33,790 nucleotides of DNA from Spirochaetaceae bacterium (GCA_003552985.1 PUPD01000147.1:1-33790), one strand, 5' to 3'; shown: positions 1 to 7,259, counted from the stretch's first letter. Notes: a model not told the origin generated them from the sequence alone. Numbers and translations: made by a program.

Positions 1-83
1 GAGAGAGTGGGATTCGAACCCACGGAACCTTTCGGTTCAACGGTTTTCAAGACCGCCTCCTTCGACCGCTCGGACATCTCTCC
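1..83 (-). tRNA. tRNA-Ser (anticodon UGA), cut at the window edge
   Basis: Read on the minus strand this is a class II tRNA. The 5' acceptor strand GGAGAGA (83-77) pairs with TCTCTC at 6-1, so the last acceptor base and the discriminator lie outside the window. The anticodon loop CTTGAAAAC carries TGA. A long variable arm (GAACCGAAAGGTTC) and the T loop GTGGGTTCGAATCCCAC are clear. The long variable arm and UGA anticodon identify a serine tRNA reading UCA and probably other UCN codons. No CCA can be checked because the 3' end is missing. Confidence 0.97.
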
Positions 84-105
84 GTGAATGCCAATTGAGA
101 CTCAA

Positions 106-134
106 ACTATATCGACTGGGCCTCCAATTGTCAA
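106..134 (-). promoter_or_regulatory. sigma70-type promoter of tRNA-Ser
   Basis: On the minus strand a perfect -35 TTGACA (134-129) is followed after 17 bp by TATAGT (111-106). Transcription would start near 99, about 16 nt before the mature tRNA 5' end at 83. It is one of the best matches to the housekeeping promoter in the window and fits a stable-RNA gene. Confidence 0.75.
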
Positions 135-172
135 CGCCCGGGCAGGAGCTCAGGAGCGCACGTATCGACTGC

Positions 173-211
173 CCGCTTCCCTGTCCTGCTTTCCTGTACT
201 GCTTTCCTGTA
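173..211. repeat. 13-bp tandem repeat, about 3 copies
   Basis: CTGCTTTCCTGTA occurs twice in perfect tandem (186-198 and 199-211), preceded by a degenerate copy CCGCTTCCCTGTC (173-185). It lies between the 3' end of the acyl-CoA ligase gene and the tRNA promoter. No function is evident. Confidence 0.7.
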
Positions 212-250
212 CTTATGGTATCCCTCCCGAGACTGTACCGTCAAAAGGCG

Positions 251-1480
251 CTACAGCTCCCAGTCGGCCGGCTTGCCCATGCTGTTTCGCGGGAGCTTCG
301 TTCCAAACCGATAGACCGCCGGTCGTTCCGGGGCTGAAAGCCGAGCGTTCACATACGCCCTGAGCTCGGCCTGGAGCGCCGATTCGGCGCCCGGCGGTTG
401 CGCGCGCGGCGCGGCGGGTACGATGAAGGCCTTCAGGCGCACGCCGTGCTCGCCGTAGAACGCTCGAACCGCCGTCTCAGCAACCGCCGGGTGCTCAGCG
501 AGCACGCGCTCCACGCGCCCGGGATACACGTTGACCCCGCCGACCTGTATCGCACCGTCCCGCCGCCGCACCGGAACGAAACGCCGCTCGTCGTGCCACT
601 CCACCTCGTCGGGAAGCGTGACCGCCTCCGCGCCGCGATCGCCGCCCGGATCGCGCTTCAGCCCTTCGCCCGCTCGGCGCCACCACGGAAGCAGCGCGTA
701 CCCGCCGGCATCCTGTTCGCGGTAGCCGATTCCCGCGGTCTCGGTTGAGCCGTAGACCTCCACCAGCCGGCAGCCGGCCGAACGCAGTTCGGCGGCCAGG
801 TCCGGCGGACAGGGCGCGGTGGAGGAAACGACCGTCACCCCCGGACCGGGGAACAGCCCGCGACCGCGCAGCTGTTCCAGCACCGCCGGAAGAGTCACCA
901 GCAGGTCGCCGGGCCGGCCCAACATAGGGGTCAGGAGCCCTTCAAGCTCGACGAAGGCCGGCGCTTCCGGCCCGGCGCCGGACTCTCCCGCCCCCGCCGG
1001 CTCACACGCATACCAGTCAGGAAGCAACGCGGTGAAGAGATAGCCATAGATATGATGCGCCGGTACGGTACTGACGATGCGCTCCGGAAGGCCGAGAAGT
1101 TCGCCAAAAAACGCCACCTCGCGCTCGAGCTCGGCACGCAAGTGGGTATGCAGGGTGCGCCCGCCGGTGCTCCCCGAGCTGAAAAAGCTCACCTGTGACG
1201 CCTGTGACTCCACCACGAGCCCGGCCCAGCCTGCAATCGTCGGTCGACGCACGAGCTCATCCTCAACACCGCACTCGTGCAGATGAAACATGGTGGCTAC
1301 CGTTCCCGCGACGCTCATAAACTCGAAGGAATCCATCCCGAATCCGTCGGGACCGAGCCGCTGGTGCAGACCGATTGTACCCCGCAGGTGGACCGGATCG
1401 CTATGCCGCAGGCGAGCGAGCTCCGCGGCGGTAAGATCGCGCAGCACGCGCTGAATGGTTTCGGGTCTAAGCGTGATCAT
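251..1480 (-). CDS. short AMP-forming acyl-CoA ligase/adenylating enzyme
   Basis: A 409-residue protein of the ANL (acyl/aryl-CoA synthetase) superfamily, which activates a carboxylic acid as its adenylate and passes it to a thiol. The phosphate-binding loop is FFSSGSTGGRT (about residues 98-108). The adenine-binding region is VEVYGSTETAGIGYRE, the hinge region contains IQVGGVNVYPGRVE, and the C-terminal A10-type motif PRNSMGKPADW keeps the catalytic lysine. At 409 residues it is about 100 shorter than typical family members; the usual N-terminal half is missing. In its place residues about 35-90 contain MDSFEF followed by a helix-like stretch that resembles a carrier-protein core (see findings). 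The substrate cannot be told. It could be a relative of the small ligases found in fatty-acid-like or aryl-polyene pathways, but no pathway genes are visible next to it. A promoter lies directly upstream. Confidence 0.85.
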   Translation of the reverse strand: MITLRPETIQRVLRDLTAAELARLRHSDPVHLRGTIGLHQRLGPDGFGMDSFEFMSVAGTVATMFHLHECGVEDELVRRPTIAGWAGLVVESQASQVSFFSSGSTGGRTLHTHLRAELEREVAFFGELLGLPERIVSTVPAHHIYGYLFTALLPDWYACEPAGAGESGAGPEAPAFVELEGLLTPMLGRPGDLLVTLPAVLEQLRGRGLFPGPGVTVVSSTAPCPPDLAAELRSAGCRLVEVYGSTETAGIGYREQDAGGYALLPWWRRAGEGLKRDPGGDRGAEAVTLPDEVEWHDERRFVPVRRRDGAIQVGGVNVYPGRVERVLAEHPAVAETAVRAFYGEHGVRLKAFIVPAAPRAQPPGAESALQAELRAYVNARLSAPERPAVYRFGTKLPRNSMGKPADWEL

Positions 1481-1489
1481 CGCCTGCCG

Positions 1490-1518
1490 AGCATAGCCCC
1501 CGGGCCAGCGGCGGTCAA
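1490..1518 (-). promoter_or_regulatory. promoter of the acyl-CoA ligase gene
   Basis: On the minus strand TTGACC (1518-1513) and TATGCT (1495-1490) are separated by 17 bp. The -10 hexamer ends only 9 nt before the ATG at 1480, so the transcript would be leaderless or nearly so. Downstream of it, GGCAGG is the only purine-rich stretch before the start codon. Confidence 0.5.
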
Positions 1519-1570
1519 CCGGCAGGCTGAGGCCGGGCCGTTCGGGTGTGAGGTGGCGGGAAAACCACGT

Positions 1571-1716
1571 CGGTTTTCGTAGGAATTTTGCGTGATAGTT
1601 AACAGGGGGTCACTGCAGCATTGTTAACACTGAAGCGCGCGGGATGGGGCCGGTTGATGTTAACAAGGCGACCTCTGATACATGTTAACAACGACGCAAA
1701 ATTTCGACAGAAAACG
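1571..1716. repeat. element A: 146-bp palindromic repeat with four GTTAAC sites
   Basis: Two arms face each other. The left arm (1571-1629) reads outward-in: CGGTTTTCGTAGG, AATTTTGCGT, a 4-nt spacer, GTTAACA, 17 nt, TGTTAACA. The right arm (1716-1658, minus strand) repeats this order with the same spacing. The outer 23 bp of the arms agree at 18 positions. The four GTTAAC centres are at 1600.5, 1625.5, 1661.5 and 1686.5, giving symmetric spacings of 25, 36 and 25 bp. The same arm structure bounds element B at 26681-27466. Element A lies in the divergent gap between the acyl-CoA ligase and mgtE. The rest of that gap holds one promoter for each gene and nothing else I recognise. Confidence 0.85.
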
Positions 1717-1794
1717 GGCGCATCGATCCCCTTGGGCAGATGACCCGTGCGCATGAGCTGAAGGCGATGGTGGGAGTCGCACGAGGGGCGTGCG

Positions 1795-1824
1795 TTGACA
1801 GATGGGTGGATTTCAAGCTACAAG
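1795..1824 (+). promoter_or_regulatory. possible mgtE promoter with a long leader
   Basis: TTGACA (1795-1800) is followed after 18 bp by TACAAG (1819-1824, four of six consensus bases). The transcript would carry a leader of about 130 nt before mgtE. That leader contains a hairpin GCGGCA-GATTGG-TGCCGC (1839-1856). I could not recognise the Mg2+ M-box or any other known riboswitch in it. The ribosome-binding site before mgtE is weak (a G-rich stretch at 1952-1958). Confidence 0.35.
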
Positions 1825-1964
1825 ACTCCTGGTGAGTGGCGGCAGATTGGTGCCGCACACGTCCTCAGTTTCGGTGCCGACCCGCTTTCCCTTTATACGC
1901 CGGCTGATACGCAGTTCCGGCATGCAGTTTTGGTAGTGCAAACCGTTAGAACCGGGGGCCCGCT

Positions 1965-3332
1965 ATGACAACAACGCCGACATCCCTTTTGCCACGAGAG
2001 ATTCAGAAGCACATCGATGAGCGCAACTGGCGCGCAATCGCCACCTACAGCAAAGCCTGGCCAGACTTTGAGATCGTGGCGCCCGAAGTGGTTGACGCGA
2101 TGCTCGAGCTGGATAAGAACGACCGCGTGCTGTTCTTCCGCGCCCTACCGACCGATCTTGCGGTTGAAGTGTTCGCTCTGCTGGACGCCGACACCAGCGA
2201 CCGGCTGCTGGTCGAGCTGACGGACGCTGAGACTCGTGAGCTCCTCGCCAATTTGGACCCAGACGATCGCACCGAGCTTCTCGGTGAGCTTCCGGGCCAG
2301 GTCACGCAGCGGTTGCTGACGCTGTTGAGCCCCGAAGACCTGCGCGAGGCACGGCGCCTGCTCGGCTACCCCGAAGAGAGCGTCGGGCGTCTGATGAACC
2401 CCGACTATCTGGCGGTGCGCTCGGACTGGACGGTCGGCCAGGCGCTCTCCCATATCCGTGAGTTTGGGCACGAGATCGACACCATCAGCATGTTGTATGT
2501 CACCGAACGATCCGGGCGTCTGGTGGACGCGCTCTCACTGGAGAGCCTTGTGCTGGCCGACCCGGAAGCATCGTTGCGCAGCATCATGGACTATTCCTTT
2601 GTATGCATCAGAGCTCACGAGGACCGCGAGGAGGCCGCGCGCCTGATGAAGCGCTACGAGCGGGAGGTGCTTCCGGTGGTGGATTCGCGCGATATCCTCC
2701 TCGGGATCATCACGTTCGACGACGCCCTCGAGATTGCCGAGGCTGAGGCGACCGAGGACTTTCACCTTACCGCGGCGGTAGCCCCGCTGAAGCGCGGATA
2801 CTGGGAGACCTCGGCCTGGGGCTTGTTCCGCAGTAGAATCGGCTGGCTCGCAATCCTGGTGTTTGTCAATCTTATCTCCTCCGGCGTAATCGCGAGCTAC
2901 GAGGCCACGCTCGAGGCCGCGGTGGCGCTGGCGTTCTTCATTCCGCTCATTATCGACACCGGCGGTAACGCCGGCTCGCAGTCGGCCACGATTATGATCA
3001 GATCGATGAGTGTCGGTGATGTGAAGCTCGACCAGTGGTTCCGTGTCCTGCTCAAGGAGCTCGCGATCGGGATTGCGATCGGAGCGGCGCTCGGGCTGAT
3101 GGGCATGGTGCTCGGCATTTTTAGAGGCGGCCATCTGATTGGGATGGTGGTGCTGGCGACGATGCTCACGATGCTGGTCCTCACCAACCTGATCGGTATG
3201 ATTCTGCCGTTCCTGCTCACCCGCGTGAAGCTCGATCCGGCGATCGCAAGCGGACCGCTGATCACCTCGATCGCCGACGCGGTGGGCCTGGTGATCTACT
3301 TTGGGTATGCCAACATGATCCTAGGGCTGTAG
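1965..3332 (+). CDS. mgtE: magnesium transporter MgtE
   Basis: A 455-residue MgtE-family Mg2+ channel of the inner membrane. The cytosolic N domain (about residues 1-135) has the helical leucine-rich repeats with DKNDRVLFFRALP and LDPDDRTELLGELP. Two CBS domains follow (about 140-265); in this family they bind Mg2+ and close the pore when cytosolic Mg2+ is high. Five membrane segments make up the C-terminal part, starting near residue 290. The signature GGNAGSQ is at 333-339. Near the C-terminus DPAIASGPLITSIADAVG carries the conserved acidic residue of the pore. Length and domain order are normal for the family. The gene is monocistronic and converges on the histone deacetylase-like gene with a 9-bp gap. 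Confidence 0.97.
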   Translation: MTTTPTSLLPREIQKHIDERNWRAIATYSKAWPDFEIVAPEVVDAMLELDKNDRVLFFRALPTDLAVEVFALLDADTSDRLLVELTDAETRELLANLDPDDRTELLGELPGQVTQRLLTLLSPEDLREARRLLGYPEESVGRLMNPDYLAVRSDWTVGQALSHIREFGHEIDTISMLYVTERSGRLVDALSLESLVLADPEASLRSIMDYSFVCIRAHEDREEAARLMKRYEREVLPVVDSRDILLGIITFDDALEIAEAEATEDFHLTAAVAPLKRGYWETSAWGLFRSRIGWLAILVFVNLISSGVIASYEATLEAAVALAFFIPLIIDTGGNAGSQSATIMIRSMSVGDVKLDQWFRVLLKELAIGIAIGAALGLMGMVLGIFRGGHLIGMVVLATMLTMLVLTNLIGMILPFLLTRVKLDPAIASGPLITSIADAVGLVIYFGYANMILGL

Positions 3333-3341
3333 AGCGGTGGT

Positions 3342-4349
3342 TCACGCGAGCCGCCGGTAGAGGACGTAGTGCAGGAACTGCACGATTGGGCGCCAGGACT
3401 CGCGGCCGTAGCTGCCCGACTTCACCCAGGCCTGGGGAATGCGTCGTTCTTCAAAGAAGTGATAGACCATGCGGTCGCGCCGCTCGAGCTGCTCAAGGGT
3501 AAGCTTCAGCGGCTCGGTCGACGGAAGCTCGTCATACTCGTACGGGTCTACTCCCCCGAGCACGATCGCCAGATCGGCGCTGCCGTAGCCTGAGAACTTC
3601 GCCAGACCTACCTGCAGTTTTTCAAGGTACATTGCTTCCTCGCCCGCGGCGATCGGGATATCGAGATCGCTCGCCACAAACGACTCATGCAGGCTGCCGT
3701 CGGGCAGTCGCGGTTCGCGGTCAAGCGGCCAGCCGTGCGCCATGTGGATGCTCAAAGTCAGGATGCGGTCGTCGCCGTGGCACAGCGGAGCGGTTCCGTC
3801 GCCTTTGTGCGCGTCGAGGTCGATGATCCAGATCCGGCGAACATGCTCCTCGGCGAGCAGGCGCCGGGCGGCTATCACCACGTCGTTCACCACGCAGAAG
3901 CCGTCGGGAGCGGCGTGTTTGGCGTGGTGAAATCCGCCGCCGAGGAAGTAGCAGAAGCCACTCTCGAGCCCGATGCGCGTGCAGTGATAGGTTCCGGCGC
4001 ATGCCCTGAGGAGATCGTCGAACAGCGCCGCAAGCGGGAGGCTCGCCCGGTCGGGATCGTAGCGATGGTAGCGGCCGTCTGCATCGATCAGCTCAAAAGC
4101 GGTGATCAGCTCCTGGGCGACCTGAGCGGAGAACAGGCGCTCCACATACTCGCGGGCGTGCACCCGCAGCAGATCCTCCTTGGTAATGGTGTACTCGATT
4201 GCACCTCGATACCACTCCTCTCGCTGTGCAGCGAGCCGCTGGTCCTGTAGGAGCTCCTCGACGACGCGGTCTGATGTTGCAGCGTATGCCGGCACGGCGA
4301 TGCCGTAGCCCGCCAGCTCATTGCGGTGCTGCGGTACGTGAAGGATCAT
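3342..4349 (-). CDS. histone deacetylase-superfamily (AcuC/acetylpolyamine-type) hydrolase
   Basis: A 335-residue zinc-dependent deacetylase-fold protein. The active-site dyad is in GGGFHHAKHAAPDG (HH at 141-142). Zinc ligands are predicted as D179 and H181 in IDLDAHKGDGT and D268 in LGGVDPYEYD. Y314 in SGSYG is the likely transition-state tyrosine. Oddly, the residue after the zinc histidine is Lys182, where most members have histidine, and the usual glycine-rich loop before the tyrosine is SGSYG. Bacterial relatives deacetylate acetyl-lysine, acetylated polyamines or other small amides; the substrate here cannot be told. It is the last gene of the parA-parB-lysM group, starting 3 nt after the LysM gene's stop codon, so it is probably translated from the same message. 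Confidence 0.88.
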   Translation of the reverse strand: MILHVPQHRNELAGYGIAVPAYAATSDRVVEELLQDQRLAAQREEWYRGAIEYTITKEDLLRVHAREYVERLFSAQVAQELITAFELIDADGRYHRYDPDRASLPLAALFDDLLRACAGTYHCTRIGLESGFCYFLGGGFHHAKHAAPDGFCVVNDVVIAARRLLAEEHVRRIWIIDLDAHKGDGTAPLCHGDDRILTLSIHMAHGWPLDREPRLPDGSLHESFVASDLDIPIAAGEEAMYLEKLQVGLAKFSGYGSADLAIVLGGVDPYEYDELPSTEPLKLTLEQLERRDRMVYHFFEERRIPQAWVKSGSYGRESWRPIVQFLHYVLYRRLA

Positions 4350-4352
4350 AGT

Positions 4353-5078
4353 TCAGCGCCTGCCGGGGGTTCCGAATCGTTCGATGTAGTTCTTCACGAT
4401 CTTGAGGTCGGCGCTGTCGATCTTCTCTTGGTAGCGCTCGAGGTACCCCTCGTCGAAGCGCAGCGCCGAGTATAGCAGCCATTTCGATTTGTGACGTTTG
4501 ATACGCCCGAGCCGCCGTTGCCACGAACGCCCGGTTCGTCGACTCTCGGCGATCAGATCATCGCCAACCCGCTGATAGGCGCGGTAGGCCTCAAGATAAG
4601 CCTGAAACAGCCGGTCAAGCTCGGCCTCCTGAAACTCTCCGTCCGGAGCAAGCCGCGGATAGACCGCGACCACATCGCGCTCGGCAATGAAATCGGGATC
4701 CGGGTAGCGCTCGCGGTTGAGGCTCCAGAGGTCGGGCCAGAGGTGCTCGTCGCCCCAGTAGCGTCGCGAAAGCATATAGAAGGTGTCGCCCCAGCGCACG
4801 TAGTGGGTGAACTCAACCTCACGCGCGTCCGGATCGCGCAACTCGGGCTCGGGCTCGGGCTCGGGCCCCACGCGCTCAAGCAGATCGTTCGCCGCCGGGG
4901 CTTCCGTCGGCCACAGCCCCTCGGGCAGCCCCGGACCACGCACGAGGTACACAATCCCCATTACATCGAGTAAGCCGATTATAATCATCATGATGATCAC
5001 GTGGCGGCGGCCTACGCGATAGGTTTCGAGGTTCCTGATTGCTTCAGCGCGCAATAGTTCGGACTGTAGCCCACTCAT
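4353..5078 (-). CDS. membrane-anchored LysM-domain protein
   Basis: A 241-residue protein with a short cytosolic N-terminus, one membrane segment (about 26-47), a proline/glutamate linker (PEPEPEPE, 72-79) and one LysM domain (about 92-141, from HYVRWGDTFYMLSRRYWGD to VVAVYP). A charged helical tail follows. LysM domains bind the glycan of peptidoglycan, so it probably sits in the inner membrane facing the wall; no enzyme domain is present. The PE linker is coded by a 6-bp microsatellite (GCTCGG) and may vary in length. It lies 58 nt downstream of parB and almost touches the deacetylase gene, so it is likely in the par operon. A link to segregation or division is only suggested by position. 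Confidence 0.8.
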   Translation of the reverse strand: MSGLQSELLRAEAIRNLETYRVGRRHVIIMMIIIGLLDVMGIVYLVRGPGLPEGLWPTEAPAANDLLERVGPEPEPEPELRDPDAREVEFTHYVRWGDTFYMLSRRYWGDEHLWPDLWSLNRERYPDPDFIAERDVVAVYPRLAPDGEFQEAELDRLFQAYLEAYRAYQRVGDDLIAESRRTGRSWQRRLGRIKRHKSKWLLYSALRFDEGYLERYQEKIDSADLKIVKNYIERFGTPGRR

Positions 5079-5136
5079 GGTTGGTCCTTATTCCTCAATG
5101 ATAGTGCAATCCGACCTCAGTCGCAATCACGGAGCG

Positions 5137-6138
5137 CTAATCGATGGGGTATTGGGTGTCGAGGAGCAACTCGAGCACGCGCTCGAGGTCATCGGGCGAG
5201 AGGTAGCTGATCTCGATAGAGCCGCGATCATTGCCGCCCTTGACCGTGACCTTGGTACCGAAGCGCTCGATCAGTCGCTGCTCGATCTGCTGCAGCTCAA
5301 CCGGCTTGGCGCCGGCGGCGTGGCTGCCGCTCGCGGCGCCCGTACTGCCGCTACCCCCCGTTGTGCGCGCGCGGCCGGAGCCGTTTTCACTGTCCGGCCC
5401 GTGGGGCGAGGCGGGCGCGCCGGTGTCAAGCGATCCCCCGCCGGCGAGAAGCTCGACCTGCCGCACCGAGAGCCCTTCGTCGACGATTCGGCGATACAAC
5501 GCCAGCTGCTCCTCGCGATCCTTCAGCGATAGGAGCGCGCGGGCGTGCCCGGCGCTAAGCGTGCCGGCGCTGAGAGCCTCGCGCAGTTCTTCCGGCAGCT
5601 TCAGTAGGCGGATGCTGTTGGCAACCGAGGAGCGGTTCATACCCAGACGCTTCGCAAGCTCATCCTGCGTGAGACCGGCGGAATCCTGCAGCGACTTCAG
5701 CGCCGCCGCCTGTTCGATTGGATTGAGGTCCTCACGATGGACGTTTTCGATCAGCGCAATCTCGAGCTTCTCCTGAGCGCTGAAGCTTCGAACCAGGACC
5801 GGGACCTCGGCCAGACCGGCGATGCGGGCCGCGCGGTAGCGCCGTTCGCCGGCGATGATGTCGTACTCGCCGTCCTCGCTTTGCTCGGCGAGAATCGGCT
5901 GCAGCACGCCCTGCGACTCGATGGAAGCGGCGAGCTCGCGCAGGGCGGTCTCGTTGAACTGTTTGCGGGGCTGAACAGGGTTGGGACGGAGCCGGTCGAT
6001 CGGCACCTCGGTGATGCCGCCCGCCTGCTCGCCCTCGTCGTGAATCTCGCGTTCGAGTGCCTGCTTGCTGCTCTCATCGACTACGTCCTTACCCTGCAGC
6101 AGTGCATCGATGCCGCGTCCGAGTCGTCGCTTAGCCAC
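5137..6138 (-). CDS. parB: chromosome partition protein ParB
   Basis: A 333-residue ParB that binds parS and spreads on DNA as a CTP-dependent clamp. The start is a GTG at 6138 coding MAKRRLGRGIDALL, the typical ParB N-terminus. It has AGGAGGTG (6153-6146) 7 nt upstream and overlaps the end of parA by 8 nt. The reading frame stays open further upstream, but that part is parA in another frame. The CTP-binding boxes are IIAGERRYRAARIAGL and ENVHREDLNPIEQA (His where Gln is usual). A helix-turn-helix follows (LTQDELAKRLGMNRSSVANS). A Gly/Ser/Ala-rich linker separates this from the C-terminal dimerisation domain ending LLLDTQYPID. Two parS sites lie 2.3-2.9 kb away at 8401 and 9004. Confidence 0.97.
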   Translation of the reverse strand: MAKRRLGRGIDALLQGKDVVDESSKQALEREIHDEGEQAGGITEVPIDRLRPNPVQPRKQFNETALRELAASIESQGVLQPILAEQSEDGEYDIIAGERRYRAARIAGLAEVPVLVRSFSAQEKLEIALIENVHREDLNPIEQAAALKSLQDSAGLTQDELAKRLGMNRSSVANSIRLLKLPEELREALSAGTLSAGHARALLSLKDREEQLALYRRIVDEGLSVRQVELLAGGGSLDTGAPASPHGPDSENGSGRARTTGGSGSTGAASGSHAAGAKPVELQQIEQRLIERFGTKVTVKGGNDRGSIEISYLSPDDLERVLELLLDTQYPID

Positions 6139-6886
6139 GAGCGAGCACCTCCTGGGCCAATTGTTCGTAGGCGCGCGCGCCGCTGCAGTCGCGGTCGTAC
6201 AACGAAATCGGCACCCCGTGCGAAGGCGCTTCCGAAAGACGCACGTTGCGCGGGATGATCGTACGAAACACCTTGTCTCCGAAATACCCGAGCACCTGTT
6301 CAACCACCTCCTGCGCAAGGCGAGTGCGCCCGTCGTACATCGTGAACAGAATCCCGAACAGGGTAAGGCGTTCGTTGTAGGAGCGCTGCACCGCGTTGAT
6401 GCTCTCGAGCAGCTGCGTGAGCCCTTCCAGCGCGAAGTACTCGCACTGCAGCGGCACAATAACGTTGTCAGCGGCGACGAGGCCGTTGAGGGTCAGGATA
6501 CCCAGCGAGGGCGGACAGTCGATATAGATGTAGTCGAATGAAGAGCGCAATGGGGCGATAGCCTCATGTAGAAAGCGCTCACGATCTTCCTCGGTCACGA
6601 GCTCCACGTTGGCGCCTGAAAGATTCAGGCTCGATGGAATCAGGACGAGATTCTCAAGCTTGGTGCGGCACAGCACTGCCTGCGGCTGCACCTCGCCGCT
6701 CATGATCTCGTAGATTCCCTGCCCGTTGTTGCTGCAGCCCACACTGCTGGTGAGGTTCCCTTGCGGATCGAAATCCACCAGGAGCACGCGTTTTCCGGCC
6801 TGCGCCAGATAGGCGCCGAGATTCGCCGCAGTGGTGGTTTTGCCTACGCCGCCTTTTTGATTGGCGAAAACGGTTATCATGCCCAT
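6131..6886 (-). CDS. parA: chromosome partition ATPase ParA (Soj)
   Basis: A 251-residue ParA/MinD-superfamily ATPase that drives movement of ParB-parS complexes along the nucleoid. The deviant Walker A motif KGGVGKTTTAANLG is at 11-24, with VDFDPQGN as the switch and YIDCPPSLG as Walker B. No N-terminal DNA-binding domain is present, as usual for the chromosomal type. Two in-frame ATGs are candidates (6886 and 6880); MGMITVFANQKGG is used here because the promoter leaves only about 10 nt of leader. The stop codon lies inside the parB start region, showing translational coupling. Confidence 0.97.
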   Translation of the reverse strand: MGMITVFANQKGGVGKTTTAANLGAYLAQAGKRVLLVDFDPQGNLTSSVGCSNNGQGIYEIMSGEVQPQAVLCRTKLENLVLIPSSLNLSGANVELVTEEDRERFLHEAIAPLRSSFDYIYIDCPPSLGILTLNGLVAADNVIVPLQCEYFALEGLTQLLESINAVQRSYNERLTLFGILFTMYDGRTRLAQEVVEQVLGYFGDKVFRTIIPRNVRLSEAPSHGVPISLYDRDCSGARAYEQLAQEVLARG

Positions 6887-6902
6887 AGCGAGATTGGGGC
6901 CC

Positions 6903-6931
6903 AGTATACACGAATTGCCCCGTCCTGCCTA
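6903..6931 (-). promoter_or_regulatory. promoter of the parA-parB-lysM-deacetylase operon
   Basis: On the minus strand TAGGCA (6931-6926) and TATACT (6908-6903) are separated by 17 bp. The -10 hexamer ends 16 nt before the parA ATG, so the leader is about 10 nt or less. Confidence 0.5.
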
Positions 6932-7013
6932 TTATTCAGCTGCGCAGATCGGCACCACCAGCGTAGTCGCCGCCACCCCGCCGGTAGCGAACTGTGCGCT
7001 GCCCTCGCGGTAG

Positions 7014-7214
7014 GAGGGTATGACGACGGAAACTATGACGATAGTGGCGGTATCCCATGAGAGAGGCTTTGCCAGAGCGGCGGCCGATACGGTAGTATTC
7101 ATGGATGATAGGGAGGTCGTCGAAACCGGCATGCTCGCGGAGGTGTTCAATCGGTCAAAGGAAGCAGAAACATAGCGCTTCCTGCAGCACATTCAATTTG
7201 AATTTCTGCTGTGA
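7014..7214 (+). pseudogene. C-terminal remnant of a polar amino-acid ABC transporter ATPase (GlnQ-like)
   Basis: In one plus-strand frame the sequence reads EGM, then MTIVAVSHERGFARAAA, DTVVFMDD, VVETG, EVFNRSKEAE, an in-frame TAG at 7173-7175, then RFLQHIQFEFLL and TGA at 7212-7214. This matches the end of GlnQ/ArtP-type ATPases: the His-loop (TMVVVTHEMGFAR), the D-V-V-F-M-D-D strand, and an EVF..P...RT..FL tail. A short TTETM insertion and the stop before the RFL tail break it. No Walker A, signature or Walker B sequence remains upstream; the frame has a TAG at 7011. No permease or binding protein is adjacent. I see no gene in the rest of the 6887-7259 gap. Confidence 0.75.
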
Positions 7215-7222
7215 TGTATTAT
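7191..7222 (+). promoter_or_regulatory. add promoter region with a 13-bp palindrome
   Basis: TATTAT (7217-7222) is a good -10 upstream of add. Where a -35 should be there is only a poor match, but a perfect palindrome ATTCAA-T-TTGAAT (7191-7203) occupies that place. A regulator bound there would touch the promoter. The start codon at 7260 has AAGGA 9-13 nt upstream. Confidence 0.4.
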
Positions 7223-7259
7223 GATTTAGAGTTACTGTGGCGATAAGGATAATAGCAAT

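Noticed and set aside
1598-1690. Integron attC sites (GTTAACA resembling GTTRRRY core sites)
   Set aside because: GTTAACA does not fit GTTRRRY, the arms are symmetric with two sites each, and there is no integrase or cassette.
6139-6459. Extension of ParB upstream of the GTG at 6138
   Set aside because: This sequence is parA in another frame, and the ribosome-binding site AGGAGGTG fits the GTG start.
6932-7192. An 86-codon minus-strand open frame between parA and add
   Set aside because: It is the antisense of the ABC ATPase relic, which explains its open frame.
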